DNA of 64,000 nucleotides from Ctena decussata (Eukaryota > Mollusca > Bivalvia > Lucinida > Lucinidae): NCBI GenBank assembly GCA_963989385.1, contig OZ022500.1, positions 110,463,842 through 110,527,841 of the forward strand, given 5' to 3'. Both the position numbers and the translations under genes were made by a program. Positions within the stretch are counted from its first letter, which is position 1. Each line of letters starts with the position of its first letter. Positions 1 to 12,034 of this stretch are shown here, one piece after another. The notes under the pieces were generated by a model. The model made no database searches. It saw nothing but the letters and a program-made list of their open reading frames with translations, and was not told the DNA's origin.

Positions 1-935
1 ATCTTTATCAATGACCTACCTGATGTTATTCAGTGCTGTATAAAACTGTTTGCCGATGACTCAAAAATTTATAGAAGAGTAACTAACAATGACCATATTC
101 AAATGCTTCAGGAAAGTTTGAACAACGCAATTTTGTGGGCTGAACGCTGGAATATGTTTTTCAACTTGAACAAGTGTCACCATCTCCATATTGGGAAACA
201 CCCGATTAACCAGTCCTATACTATGCAAACACAACACGGAACAATAACAATTGAAAATGTTGATTCAGAAAAAGATCTTGGAGTTACAATTGATAAAGCC
301 CTCTCATTTGGAGAACATATCAGTAGTAAGATCTCAACTGCAAATCGAAATTTGGGACTTATTTTCCGAACGTTTACCTTCATGGACAAGGAAATCTTTT
401 TAAATCTTTATAAATCCATTGTTCGCCCCCACCTGGAATATGCTACAAGTACCTGGTCTCCAATGTATAAAAAAGATATGATAGCTATTGAAAACGTTCA
501 GCGTAGAGCTACCCGGTTAGTTAGAAGCATAAAAAACAAATCATACTCAGAAAGATTGAAAATTTTGGGATTACCAACACTAGAATATAGGAGAGAGCGA
601 GCCGACATGGTTCAGGTTTACAAAATAATGAATAACATTGATTTGGTAGATAAAAACAAAATGTTCACCATGTCGGAATACACATCTACAAGAGGACATC
701 CCTTGAAGATCTACAAAAAAGATTCAGATTGAACCTAAGAGGTAACTACTTCAGCAACAGAATTATAGATACATGGAATGAATTACCTACAAATGTTATA
801 ATGGCACCCACTCTGAACAGCTTCAAGAGCAGATTGAATAGTTGTTGGTATGGGCATCCCCATAAATTTGAACCCTGGTGCTACATCCCCGTGAAAGGAC
901 AAGACAGAAGATACAGTATACAAATGCGTCAATAG
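1..935 (+). pseudogene. Non-LTR retrotransposon reverse transcriptase, 3' part, frameshifted
   Basis: This is the C-terminal half of a LINE reverse transcriptase, running in from the left edge. Frame 1 is open from base 1 to the TGA at 730-732. It contains the RT active-site motif FADD (bases 49-60), then YKSIVRPHLEYATSTWSP and ENVQRRATRLVR, which is the thumb/connection region typical of CR1/L2/Daphne-like elements. The family C-terminus (NYFSNRIIDTWNELP, then NSFKSRLN) continues in frame 3 to 935. The break falls in the A-run just before base 721, so a one-base indel split the ORF. The upstream endonuclease and fingers lie outside the window. It is a dead copy. The clade assignment (CR1/L2 group) rests on motif style only. 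Confidence 0.85.
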
Positions 936-2511
936 AGGTTCTAGAGCCTACCCCGACGTCGACTACGTAAGAAACGTAAGTAAGAAAAAAATATTGTATA
1001 GAAAAAAACCCCTTAAATTCCCAATGTTAGCCCTAAAACTTTGCCAAAACAGCCCTAAATTTTGGCCAAAATATCCCTAATTTAAGGCCTAATTTTTTGC
1101 CTTACACTCATACAGGGATGTTTGTATCTGTACCTTTAGATGAAAAGAGTAACATGCTCCAGGCACTGGTTTGCAAAAGCAAGCTAAGCCATGCCCTTGG
1201 CCTGGTTAAAGACAGTACCATGTTCTTTTTGTGAGAAAAAAAGGTGTAAAAAACACTGATGTGGGTAAAATAAAAGGATATTAAGGTCAAGTAAACAAGG
1301 ATCTGATAGCTATAAAATTAAAAAAAAATAACCTGTTTGAGTTAGTTTGTAAAAAAAAAATAAGTTAGCTCCCACAAGGTGAAAAAAAAAGAAATTGTTT
1401 CCAGAGGCCAGTGAAATAAAATGCCGTGTCTCCATCAAGAATACCAGCCCCCCCCCGCTCCACCCCCCCCCCCCCCCCCCCCCCCCCCCCAGAATATCAA
1501 ATGGTCGGTCCCTTAGTACTTTCTGCAACAGCTGATGTAGTCTAGTTCTTGTATAAGAAACAGTTTGTGATAGAAAATATTGCACCTGCAGTTATACTGA
1601 ACTTTTCACAGTGCCATCACTAGACTTGTCTATAAGAAAAACAAATGTCCCCACCAGCGCATTTTTGCGGTGTTTCCGTTCAGCTGTTCAGCATTCATTT
1701 TTATTAAACTTTGCTGGATAGTAAAGCTTGTCCGAATTTCAGTTGAAATAAACACGTATAGATTATTGCATTTTTTTCATTCAGAGCAATAAAAAACAAA
1801 ATACACAAGAATGTTTAAGCACATTTCATCAATACTTTGTTGTAAACCATGAAATAAGCATACAAAATATGACTGTAGTCGTACATAACGTCTGAACGTG
1901 GCAGTCATGCCAATGCAGTCCGACTATTGCTTGTCTGAGTTGTCAGCCATGTTGAACCATGGAATTTGCATGCACGTCCCGATACCAATATATGTGTCCG
2001 TGCTGAGAGAGCAGAATATCAGTGCAACTTTTATCTGCCCATGAAGGTTGTCTTTTTTTCATTCCAGATTCCTTTTTATGGCAGATTTTGGTATGTGCAC
2101 ATTGATCAGTTGACCAATTATAATGACCGAATGTTCACTTTCTCAATGGAACCTGTTATAAATATTAATTTTTAACGTCATACAATTTTTTATTGTTATT
2201 ATTATTATTTTCTTTGCACAATGCCATAAAAAAACTTCAAACAACTATGCATACCTCCTTTGTTATGTCCAATTAATTACTCCCCGTTATGGAAGCAGTT
2301 CTACAACAATTTACCACGCCACACCTATTAAGCTCGAGCCTTCGCCACCCGAGTTTATATACCCGTGATCAATCCGCCATTCATGAGAAAAACCTCTTTA
2401 TTTGATTTGGAATTATAAGTGAGCTGAAAAACCGGTTCTGCTATAATTGTGTCCATAATTGTGTCCACTATGTGCCGTAATCATTACAAATATTTTTGGA
2501 CAAAATTCCCC
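936..2511. other. Spacer without recognisable gene
   Basis: AT-rich sequence with A-runs near 990-1010 and 1320-1390 and a C homopolymer at 1447-1490. The short open frames here have low-complexity translations (poly-Gly, Phe-rich) and no domain that I recognise. Bases 936-1090 directly follow the LINE stop codon and are probably its 3' UTR. Confidence 0.5.
1447..1490. repeat. Poly(C) homopolymer tract
   Basis: Nearly pure C from 1447 to 1490, interrupted only by GCTCCA. Such tracts are unstable, and the length in the assembly may be wrong. Confidence 0.9.
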
Positions 2512-2580
2512 AGCAAATAGTGTAGACCCAGATCAGACTGCTTCTATGAAGCAGTCTGATCTGGGTCTACACTGTTTGCC
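2512..2580. repeat. Perfect short hairpin of the GCAAACAGTG family
   Basis: A 26-bp perfect inverted repeat (2519-2544 with 2548-2573) separated by a 3-base loop TAT. It is extended imperfectly by GCAAAT/GTTTGC at the outer ends. The core is GATCAGACTGCTTC. The same layout recurs at 15386, 29670, 32935, 33249, 55874 and 60402. Confidence 0.9.
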
Positions 2581-3254
2581 ATCCACCAGCAACTTTTAAA
2601 CAAACCACCAAAGAGTAAAATTATTTTTTGACAATTTTCTATACTAACGGTAATTGCTTACGGTACCCAATACTTACGGTAATTCCGGTGTTCACAGGTT
2701 ATGTCACTAAACGCCGGTCAATACCTATACCTGGATGACTCAGGACACTGGGCAGATATTATCATAAAAATAATATTATAAGACTGGGAATGAATTGTCA
2801 ATGCAACTTAATTCTATTCTTAAACTATTTGGAAAACGCCCGTTTACAAAAAGCCATTTGGAAACGCCTGTTTACAAAAAGGAAACAGTCATACCAGAAA
2901 ATAAAAGAAAAAGAAAAGAAAAATAAATAAAAGAACTGATAGTAATAAAAACTGAAGTAACATTTGATTGGCATTTTTGATGATAAAAGTCTTCATGGTT
3001 CTGCCAGTAGGAAAATCGTCCATTCACAAATCATTATACAATAAAGTTCAGCCTTCACGACTGATGACAACATGTCGGTTGATGTATTTTTTGCGTCAGC
3101 TGGCAAAAAGTAGGGGAGGGAGGGGGTGGGGTCAAGTTAAGAATTTGCTAGTTTGTTTCTGGTTCCCCGTTGAGCAATGGAATATAAAGAAGTAAAACAA
3201 TGAATGGGATTCTTAACATGCATTGTATATTTACCTTATTTTAAACACAAGGAT
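2581..3254. other. Spacer, nothing recognised
   Basis: AT-rich sequence with an A-rich stretch at 2890-2935 and a G-rich patch near 3110-3135. No exon-like reading frame or repeat pair was seen. Confidence 0.4.
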
Positions 3255-4130
3255 GTCTTCTGTCGCGGATTATGTCTGATGCCTGGAAGAACATGAAGGG
3301 AAGGTTGGCATAGGCGGCCGAAATATTACCAATCTGCGGTTTGCCAATAATAGTGAGGCTCCAGCTGAGGAGGAACAGGAACTAGAAGCCCTAGTCGAAA
3401 GTCTTGACAAAACCTCAAGGTATAAGATGGAGATCAGTGCCGAGAAAACCAAACTGATGACAAACAGCGCCGGCGGCATCCAGAGGGAGATCAAGGTAAA
3501 ATGACAGAAGCTGGGCACCGTAACAAGCTTCAAGTACCTTGGAGCTATTGTCTCAAATGATGGTTCAAAACCGGAGGTTCTCTCAAGGACTGAACAAGCC
3601 ACTGCAGCTCTGACAAAGCTGAAGCCACTTTGGAGAGATAATAACATATCTCTGAGATCGAAGGTGAAACTGATGCACCCCTGGTCATTTCCATATTTCT
3701 GTATGCCTGTGAATCGTGGACCCTCACAGCAGAGTCAGAGAAAAGAACACAGGCTTAGAGATGACATGCTATCTAAGGTTATTGAACATTTCATACATAA
3801 ACCACATAACCAATGAGTAGGTTCGCAGAAGAACCCAAGCAGCCACTGGAGAATATGATGAACTCCTGACCATGGTTAAGAAACGGAAACTAATGTTGTT
3901 TAGCCACGTCTCAAGATCTTTTTGGTTAAGCAAAGACAATTCTACAGGGCACAGTGAAAGGAAAAGGAAGAAGGGGTAGACAGAAGAAGAGGTGGGAAGA
4001 TAATATTTAAGAATGGACAGGAATGGACTTGGCCAGCTCAACTAGGGCAGCTGAAAACAAGACAAGGTGGAAAGAGATTGTTTTGAAGTCATCTGTTGTG
4101 CCCCAACGACCCTGCAAGGGTATGAGATAA
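3255..4130 (+). pseudogene. RTE-type LINE reverse transcriptase relic with dead active site
   Basis: A decayed reverse transcriptase fragment of the RTE/BovB-like group common in molluscs and cnidarians. In order it shows IGGRNITNLRFANN (FADD site), YKMEISAEKTKLMTN, LGTVTSFKYLGAIVSNDGSK, LTKLKPLWRDNNISLRSKVKLM, ISIFLYACESWTLTAESEKR, and a tail reading SSVVPQRPCKG near 4092-4125. Frames shift several times and stops interrupt it (for example the TGA after IKVK near 3502). The catalytic FADD has become FANN (3340-3351), so the copy was inactive independently of the frameshifts. It ends in GAGATAAAATAGGATAG, a typical short RTE tail. Confidence 0.85.
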
Positions 4131-4969
4131 AATAGGATAGAAATGGAAACACATGTACTTTGTATTTTAGGCCCCTACCATGTTTTAAAGTTTCATATCG
4201 AAAGCAGCATTTTGGTTGCCAACCAAACAGTTTCTTCAAACTTATTTATGAGAAACTCGAGGACGTTTGAATTGTTTAAAGGCTGGCAAGCAAGACCATG
4301 TACAATGAGAAGCTTGCAGAGATACACCTCCCGATAAAATATTTAATAATTTTTAACATTGATAGAGCAATGAGGCCTTGAAACAATTTTGAAGGCAAAA
4401 GCAACATTGATGGGGAAATTCATGGCTCTCAGCACAACAGTCGGCACTTTATTGAAGAACAAGAAAAGCTGTTATTTGGATCATTCGAAGTCTCAAATAG
4501 TTTCCCCGCTGGTGAAAGAGTCCAAACAAAATATTTGTAGAAGCGATTCAACATTCAGTTTGGCGACAAAATGTGGGTTTATGCGTATATATCGTGTCAT
4601 ATTAATGGCAAATAGTAGGGGGAACAGGTTTTTGAAAGACAGCCAACCACTTCACAAAATACAGGTTCCTTTCCTGGTTACCCATCAAGCAATGCAGTTA
4701 TATAACAAAAGCGAGAAAATGAATAGAGTTCCACGCATGAACATTGTCTTTTTACCAAATATTCAAGTTAATGATATCGAAAGTAGGTCGTTCTGGTTTC
4801 CAACTAAAATAACCTAAATCATTTTGCCACACTTTTTTATGAGAAACTCAATGATGTTTTATTGGATTAAATAAAGAAACAGTAAATAAAAAAGAACTTG
4901 CAGCGATACCTCAAAATGTTTAATACAAGGTTTATACCACAGACAGAGCAATGAGGCCGGAAAGTAACA
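4131..4969. other. Spacer without recognisable gene
   Basis: An open frame of 142 codons at 4389-4817 has no motif, no plausible splice context and ordinary AT-rich composition. I do not call it a gene. Bases 4140-4160 follow the LINE tail directly. Confidence 0.4.
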
Positions 4970-6190
4970 GGTGAATTTGTGTAATTTTGGTGTATAAGCG
5001 TCAGAAGAAATTTGGAAAATGTGACGGCTTGAAAATTAATATCTTAAAAAGTAGGTGAAATTCCCCTTTTTGGTGTCTAAAGCGACAGAAGAAATTTGGC
5101 ACATTCTTGTGAAATCAGCAAGTGGAATTTAGCATATTGGTGTCTAAAAGAACAGGTGAAAATCAAAACTTGCGTCTGAAGCAACAGGGGAAAATCTTGA
5201 AAACTGGCATCTATAGCAACAGGCGAGGATCTGGAAAACTGCTGTCTAAAGCAACATACGAAAATCTTGAAAACTGGTATCTACAGCAACAGGTGAAAAT
5301 CTGGAGGACTGGTGTCTAAAGCAATAGCTGAAAATCTGGAAAACTGGTGTCTAAAGCAACAGATTGAAATCTAAAAGGCCGGTGTCCAAAGCAACAGCTG
5401 AAAATCTGGAAGACTGGTGTCTAAAGCAATGGGTGAAATCTGGAAAACTGGTGTCTATAGCAACAGGTGGAAATCTGGAAGACTGGTGTCTAAAGCAACA
5501 GGTGAAAATCTGGAAGTCTGGTGTCTAAAACAACAGCTGAAGATCTGGAAAACTGGTGTCTAAAGCAACAGAAGGAAATCTGAAAGACTGGTGTCCAAGG
5601 TAACAGCTGAAAATCTGAAAGACTGGTGTCTAAAAGCAACAGGTGAAAATCTGGAGAAAAACTGGTGTCTATAGCAACAGGTGAAACTTGGAAGACTGGT
5701 TTCTAAAGCAACAGATGGAAATCTGGAAGACCGATGTGAAAAACAACAGGTGAAAATCTTAAAGACTAGTTTCTAAAGCAACAGGTGGAAATCTGGAAGA
5801 CTGGTGTCAACAGCAACAGGTGAAAAATTTTAAAGATTGGTGTGCACAGCAACATTGTAAAATTTGGCATATTTGTATCTAAAACGGTGGGCGAACATTT
5901 GGCATATTTGGGTCTAAAGCAACAAGTGAAATTTTAGTAACAAAGAACGTTTGGTATTGGTGTCTGAAACAACAGGTAAATTTTTGCATATTCGTGCCTG
6001 CAGAAAGAGATGGATCTTTACTTATTGATATCGTCATCAGCATGTAAAAATTCCATAATGGTATCGAAAGATACAGGCGAAAAAATGATTTTTTATCAAA
6101 AAGCAACAAGTGAAAAAATGGTACATTTAAGTCTAAAGCAACAGGTAATGTTTGGCATCTAGGTGAAAATTTGCATTTGGTGACAGATAA
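4970..6190. repeat. Minisatellite, ~36-bp unit, about 30 degenerate copies
   Basis: A tandem array whose consensus unit reads GGTGAAAATCTGGAAGAC followed by TGGTGTCTAAAGCAACA. Units are clearest at 5150-5860 and decay on both sides, where CTGGAAGAC becomes TTGGCATAT. Lengths vary by 1-4 bases, so no long reading frame persists. The divergence between copies shows an old array rather than a recently homogenised satellite. Confidence 0.9.
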
Positions 6191-7213
6191 AAATATTTTA
6201 TAGCGGTGGCCGTTGCTTATAGTCACCCGTTTTGACAAAAGTTTATATTTTCAAGAGGCGTCCTTGTATCCTATTTCTTCTCAAATTTATGTTCAGGACA
6301 TGATTCCACGTTATTACAAAGGTAGATCATAGTGGGCAACCTCATGCAAACCTTTACCATGTTTACACAACTTCTGATAGCAGGAACGGCCAAAGGAGTT
6401 TAACACATTGTCATTGCAAAAACCAAGTTGGTATACCATTCTGCTAGGGCGCCACGCTGATTTACAAACGCAGCTTTAGAAATATATTGCCTTGCATTTG
6501 ATATGAATATTACGCCATGCTTTAACTGCCAAATTCGAAGATGCTAAATTCCTATAAGGGAAACACTGCCCAGTTCGATTGTTTTCTATAAATACGGTTT
6601 ATACAACGGGTCAGTCGACCTCGATGAAGTCATACATGTACAGATCGGTCAATATTTGCCTTGAAATGTTATACTCGGAAACAAACAGTTCCATGTTTAA
6701 CTTTAAAGGCCTTGACATTAAACTGTCGTGTAGCATTCCTCTTCATGAGCTTTGTATCTATTAAATGAAATGCTAATTACAAATAACAGCTAAAATGGCA
6801 AGACATACCAGTGCGTTAACTAAGATGGACCACAAACTGTTTTCACAATGATGTGAAAAAAGTTTATGGGCAAATCAAACGTTTCCTTCGCCACATTATG
6901 CACTGCGTCGATTTTGTCTGGCTTTGAGTTCACGGTTCATAAAATTTAAGCTAGATGGTTTGAATTGCCAGCTTTGAACTTTTAAAGTATACCGGTACTC
7001 CGCCATGTTTTATTCCAGTTTCCTGTTAGCTTCCCTGGGCGCTGTATCCTTCCTAGGGGAGCAAAACTTTTCTTTTACAATTTGTTCCCCGTTGGTAAGA
7101 GCGGCAAAAATGAAACGACGAGTTGCTGCCCGCCGCCCCACCCCATCTACTCCCCCGCCTGAGCATATGTTGAGCACCCATTTGCAAGACATGGCTCATT
7201 AATTGCATAAATA
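6191..7213. other. Spacer without recognisable gene
   Basis: Ordinary AT-rich sequence. Short overlapping open frames on both strands around 7005-7200 have no domain, and the two strands' ORFs shadow each other. Confidence 0.4.
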
Positions 7214-7640
7214 GTCACCTCTTGATATCTCAAACTACTGATATCTGAAAGTGAATTTTCTAGGACCAGAAGATTTACTTTGAGATATCAGTAGTTTAAG
7301 ATAACAGGAGTTGGCCCCTTAAACTGTATCTTTTCACCTTAACCAGTGTATAGATAAGTCAATTATAAGAGTGCATCACAAATTCAGACTAAGTGCGCTT
7401 CCGGCTCTTGCCTTGTTGAGAGTTCTGATATTACAGTCAACTCTTGATATCTCGAAGTCGAACTTCAGCCCAAACTACTGATATCTCAAAGAAAATTTTC
7501 TGGTACCAAAAAATTTACTTTGAGATATCAGTAGTTTGAGATAACAGGAGTTGAAATGTAAATAGAAGTAAGAAATGCATTCTTTGATATCAGAGGATAA
7601 TTTGAGATATCAGTGTTCGAGATATCGGAAGTTGACTGTA
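7214..7640. repeat. Three palindromic GATATCTCAAA elements in series
   Basis: Copy 1 (7214-7314) and copy 2 (7435-7554) each form a large hairpin. The left arm is CTCTTGATATCTCAAACTAC and the right arm is GTAGTTTGAGATAACAGGAG, and they flank a centre of CAAAG...AATTTTCTGGTACCA...TTTACTTTG. A partial third copy (7577-7636) keeps GAGATATC motifs and ends in GAAGTTGACTGTA. Copy 2 carries an extra insertion near 7460. This is MITE-like, and the parent transposon is unknown. Confidence 0.8.
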
Positions 7641-7770
7641 TTTCAGAAAGTAGCTAACGAGACGTTACATCTTCAAATGTAGTGACATGCAACAACACCG
7701 CTGTTTGATTGCTGAAAAAATAGCTTCTGAAGCTCTACTCATTTGCATGGTTTTCAACATAATGTTTTTA

Positions 7771-8135
7771 TAGAGGATCTTACATGAGTGCTCATGTATT
7801 ATTGAATTTATTAAACGAGTTGGGGAAAAAGATAAGATGCGAGGCTCTGCCGAGCATCTTATCGGTTTTCCCCAACGAGTTTAATAAATTCAATAATACA
7901 GGAGCACGAATGCAAGATTCTATTTATCATATGACACTAAAATCGCATTTATTAGCATTTTATTAGCAATTTTTGCATTAACGTCACGATTTCGCCATTA
8001 GAAAACGCGACGTTTTATGGACGTCAACGCATATAACGTTACGACGTAATTTGCATATTTAATCCACTAGTGGATTATCGTTTTTAATGCATGGCTTTAT
8101 TACACTCTCAGATGCGACGTCATATGATAAATTAT
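7771..8135 (+). mobile_element. Hairpin MITE family A, copy 1
   Basis: A ~360-bp repeat with a long near-perfect hairpin core (7784-7914): ATTGAATTTATTAAAC, GAGTTGGGGAAAAAGATAAG and GATGC pair with their complements around GAGGCTCTGCCGAGC. A less palindromic part follows, with repeated ACGTCACG/GACGTC motifs and CATATGATAAATT. The same element recurs at 19562-19895 (+) and 36832-37182 (-), so the boundaries come from three-way comparison. It has no coding capacity. Confidence 0.85.
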
Positions 8136-9046
8136 GTTTACTATAGAAGACAACGAATCCTTAAGACCCAGAAAACTTTATTTACTAAAACCGAATTTAC
8201 AGACCAGTTTGCTGAGATTCATTTAGCGGGCTCTTGTCAGTATACCAAACACAAAATGTTGACTGATTATTAATCGCTGATAAATACACCGCTACAACGT
8301 ATACTAAGCCATAAACACAAAACAGCCTACTTCCGCACCTACTGTAAGCATAGCAGGCCTTTGCCGTATTCAAAATACGTTCTTAGAGCGAAGAAAGCAG
8401 TTTGTTATGGGTCATACTAGCTAGATTAGGTTATTCAGCCTTCATCAAAGTAGACCCCATTGAAAAGGGGACAAAACAAAACTAGAAGAGTTATTTCCCA
8501 TGAAAGTGACCTTCACCTGAAGTACTGTTACTGCTGCGAAAATGGCTCTAAAGATATAGCATATAGTTCATCAGTTGAGGGTGTCTCATTCTATTCTTCT
8601 GTGAGACATTGCCAACTGGGCACTCAAGGTTGATTCAACATCGTGTGCCTGCTGGGTGACTTGACCTTTTGTCCTTTTTTATGCTAGGAGGCAGTTTTCG
8701 GTTTTCTAACAATTTCCTCTGTCCACCATACTCTTTAATAGTTGCTTATCCAAATGCTTCTAACTCGATCAAGTATGTTGCTTGTGACCCACGTCTTCTT
8801 GGTTTGACACAGTTCAGAATCTCGCTAGTCATTTCAGTCCTGCAACAATAAATAAAGAAATAAATAAATAAAAACAGACGACAAAATTTACGCTTGTAAA
8901 AAGGATCTCTAAAAATGTTTTGGTCCCACAGAGGGGAAAAAAGTGTGGTTCTAGATAAGGCGTCAAATTATGACCGCCTCATCTGGATCTATCTTGTCTG
9001 CAAATTCAACCATTTGAAATAGCTCCCAGCGAAACAAAATTGTATC
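8136..9046. other. Spacer without recognisable gene
   Basis: No exon-like frame found. An A/T-rich (AAATA)n stretch at 8850-8870 could mark the tail of a retroelement. Confidence 0.35.
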
Positions 9047-9099
9047 AACATTGATCTAATAGCTTTGCGTTGAATCAACGGTCTAATACCACGTTTCAG

Positions 9100-9215
9100 T
9101 GTTGTGAGTCCTCTCAGCGGCAAAGCTAAGCTGGCGGCCCAGGTTCGATTCCTGTCTGAGGCGGAAATATTTTCAACCACAAAGTGGGTTGCCTTGTCTG
9201 TTGCTTGGTTATTCG
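9100..9215 (+). mobile_element. Degenerate tRNA-derived SINE fragment (family 2)
   Basis: The stretch CCCAGGTTCGATTCCTG (box B, near 9139-9155), followed by GAGGCGGAAATATTTTC and an ACAAAGTGGGTTGCC segment, matches the head-to-body junction of the family-2 SINEs at 19131 and 27190. The box A side is decayed. Confidence 0.6.
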
Positions 9216-9914
9216 GGGTTCAACTGATAGTTTTCTTTTGCTTCGGTATTTCAGTGGTGTTGTCTGACTTCCCAGGACTCTCCTGGTGTCTCAATACGTT
9301 CTTTCCGCGGAGTTCTCATCTCTGATTCATCATAAGCCTTATCCGTGATTTGTTTGTTTCCGGTGATGATTCATTGCTGAGTTAGAATACCTCCATGCTA
9401 ACCAAACAGCTAACTTAATGTTTCAAACCACTGCAGAAGCAGAGGGCGAGGTTTGGGCAGAGTAATCTTTTGCTGACCATTCCAAGGCGGTACTTCTGTT
9501 GCGGTTCCTTGATGTTATATTGTGCTGTGTCCGCTTGTCTATGGTCTCTGGTGGTTTGGTCACCTGTATTGCTGCACAATCTGCCTTTTGTTTTGTTTTG
9601 TTTTGTAATTAAAATAAACAAGAAAAATCTTTAAAAAAAGATAATCGGCGCAGTTTAAATGGAGGTGTGTTTTGTTATATGTCTCTAGTTGAAGATTTGA
9701 CAATAACTTTCATGAATAAGTAAGCTATATCGGTAGGCACCCACAACCGTAATTTTGACACTGGGTAGCGACAACAACCTATCTCAAAATTGAGCTGTCC
9801 AATTTGGAATTCCAAAATGGACCGCGGCCAATCTTGAAATTGACCTGATTTCAAAATAGTTATCAACATGTTGTTTGTGTGTATTAAACCGAAAGTAGAA
9901 ATCGAAAGTAGATC

Positions 9915-10296
9915 TACACTGTAAAAATCGCGCTTAGCTATAAAACACAAGTGGTTACATGTTTAGGTGTAAACATGTTTAGGAATATGTCATATAGCTA
10001 AACATGTACGCCTTTTCTATTATTTTCCCGGACAAAGTCTGCTACACACGTTTTATTCTGTTACGCGTTTCGGATGAATCCATTCTTTCTTTTCCCCGTT
10101 GAAGAACGAAAAAAAAGAGACGAAAATGTTGACAGAGGAAATTTTCAAAACAAAAGGTAAATCTAAACAGTTTTGTACATGTTTAATTTCTAAACATAAA
10201 CCTAAACATGTTGCAAATTGAACATGATGCGATTTAAGCGCATAAAAAATCGGACTGCATTTTTTGCATTGATTCTAAACACATTTTTACAGTGTA
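9915..10296. mobile_element. MITE with TACACTGTAAAAAT terminal inverted repeats
   Basis: Perfect 14-bp inverted termini: TACACTGTAAAAAT at 9915-9928 and ATTTTTACAGTGTA at 10283-10296. Internal ACATGTTTAG and CTAAACATGT motifs, and GCGATTTAAGCGC against ATCGCGCTTAGC, give a mostly palindromic 382-bp body. The terminal TA may be the target dinucleotide, which would leave CACTG-starting ends. There is no transposase. Confidence 0.8.
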
Positions 10297-10738
10297 CGAC
10301 GAAAAAAAGAAAGTTTTGAATATCTGTGTCTGTTTTCGATAACATTTCTATCGTAAAATATAAGACAGAGTGCTAGTATTCACAGTGCAGTACGACGAGA
10401 AAAAAAACGAAGATTAAATATTCATTGACCTTTGATATTATTGGCGTAATTTTGACATAAGCGTTATTTGACCAGTGTAATCTTGTAAAACGTGGAACAA
10501 TATCGAAATTATACTAGGCTGCGCCTCGAAAAATAAGTAAAAGTAGATGTTGATGCTGTTATTGGGGTAGCTGAATGACCATCTGTTTAGGAAAGAGCTG
10601 CTCATTCGGTTTACTGTGCGTGTCTTTCGTAAACTAGTGTCAATTTCTGTGTGTATGTGCTTCTTTCCCTGTTGGGTTTGAGAGCGGAATGGTGGATTTG
10701 ATTGTATTAATTCCTGATCATTGCCTATCTTTTTACTT

Positions 10739-10826
10739 CCCATTACACACAGCCTTTCATTATCATTCTCCCATCGTCCTGTTTTGTTGAAAAGGATGTA
10801 AAAGCACGCCATCCGTCCATCCTCTG
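10739..10826 (+). mobile_element. SINE family 2, body/tail fragment
   Basis: The segment CACACAGCCTTTCATTATCA, then CCCATCGTCCTG and AAAAGGATGTAAAA, matches the 3' body of the SINEs at 19131-19345 and 27190-27440. The tRNA head is missing (5' truncation). Confidence 0.6.
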
Positions 10827-10867
10827 TATCGAGTAGGGCATGCATGCATGCTAGCATTCCTGTCTAA

Positions 10868-11080
10868 GGGTCATATTTATAAAACGACTTAAGTCGTTGC
10901 TATGCTGTTGCTAAGGCTGAATTTCTATGAAGGAGATTCCCTAAAACTATGAAATTTGCTCTGCAGGAACAGACTGTTCCTCCAGAGCAAATTTCATAGT
11001 TGTAGGGAATCTTCTTTATAGACACTCAGCCTTAGCAACAGCATAGCAACGACTTAAGTCGTTTTATGAATACGGCCCCT
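10868..11080. mobile_element. MITE forming one ~210-bp hairpin
   Basis: The arms are nearly perfect complements for about 95 bp each. They run from GGGTCATATTTATAAAACG at 10868 to CGTTTTATGAATACGGCCCC at 11079 and include the self-complementary CGACTTAAGTCG in both arms. The centre is CTGCAGGAACAGACTGTTCC near 10962-10981. It is non-coding. Confidence 0.9.
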
Positions 11081-11804
11081 GGCTTGTAGAAATAGGGTAT
11101 CTCAAACTAGATCCTGATCACGTTTTACTTTTTGAACTTCTCACAAATTTTAAACTATTTTTTCCGCCACATGAACTTTTTAATATAATTGTCATTGTAA
11201 GTGCTGCTCGATTTACAAACTCAGTTTACAATTTAGGTCTCATTAAACTGGCTGGTGAACTGGTCAAGGTCTTGGACCAAGATGACCACGACTGTGATAA
11301 TTGCAACTCGTCTCGTCACCTTTTCACAAGCTTTCAACGCCCTTTAGCTATTACTATATTGGTCTGTATTTTGTATTTAATTGTGTTTCCACTAAATTCC
11401 CTTCTTTATAGTTTGTTTGTCGTTCTAAATAATCTGGCGAGTAAGTGTAAATATAGTTCGGCGCTGAATACCATACATGGCCACACACCATACCAAAGTG
11501 AAGAAAAAAAAAATAGGGGAAAATTATACTTCATTCATACAATACTACTCAAATTAGAATGGAGCAAATGAGGATCCTGAAGTGATGGACAACTAAAGCA
11601 AATGACGGTCCATGTACTGGAAACCTGTTAAAACGACATTCTGGTTGTATGCTAAAGTGAGAAGTTATGCTCTCTTGCAGTCGAGGGAGACGTTTGCGGG
11701 CCCTTTTGCAATGTTGACACTTTTGAAAGTGATCGTGAACTCTAGTTTGAAACCTTCAACGGTCTACTGCTACTCATACCTTTGAGCCCGACCATTCGTC
11801 CTGA
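11081..11804. other. Spacer without recognisable gene
   Basis: A 99-codon frame (11272-11571) has a hydrophobic stretch but no motif, and a homopolymer A-run sits inside it. It is not called. Confidence 0.35.
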
Positions 11805-12013
11805 CAATGCACCTGGCACAGTTCAGATGGGAAGCAGGACATTCTTGGAAAGGAAGCGGGTTCGATTGGAAGTTAATATCTTTTGAGCCAATGGACATTC
11901 CTGGAAGTGACCATAACCTAGTGACGATGACCTTCCGCGTTCGTCTGAAGAAGACAAGAAAGCAAACACAGCCAAAATCAAAGTTGTGCAACAGGAAAAT
12001 GATCAGGAACTGA
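11805..12013 (+). pseudogene. Possible LINE endonuclease C-terminus relic
   Basis: The frame ends MDIPGSDHNLVTMTFRVRL and then KKTRK. This resembles the last motif of APE-type LINE endonucleases (SDH-x-LV followed by a basic F-R-L-K-L-K-K stretch). The upstream catalytic motifs are not visible and no reverse transcriptase follows, so this is at best a short orphan fragment. Confidence 0.5.
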
Positions 12014-12034
12014 TGCAATAAAATTCAACATCCC

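Noticed and set aside
4389..4817. 142-codon ORF as a gene
   Set aside because: No motif, no promoter or splice context, and composition like the spacer. Length is within chance for this AT-rich region.
5100..5900. CRISPR-like repeat/spacer array
   Set aside because: The unit is continuous with no unique spacers, drifts in length, and the DNA is eukaryotic. It is a minisatellite.
7005..7202. ORF with a hydrophobic N-terminus as a secreted peptide
   Set aside because: An equally long ORF runs on the opposite strand, and no cysteine pattern or homologue is recognised.
10868..11080. MicroRNA precursor or regulatory cruciform
   Set aside because: The hairpin is far longer than a miRNA precursor and has MITE-style terminal structure. 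No seed or arm asymmetry can be argued.
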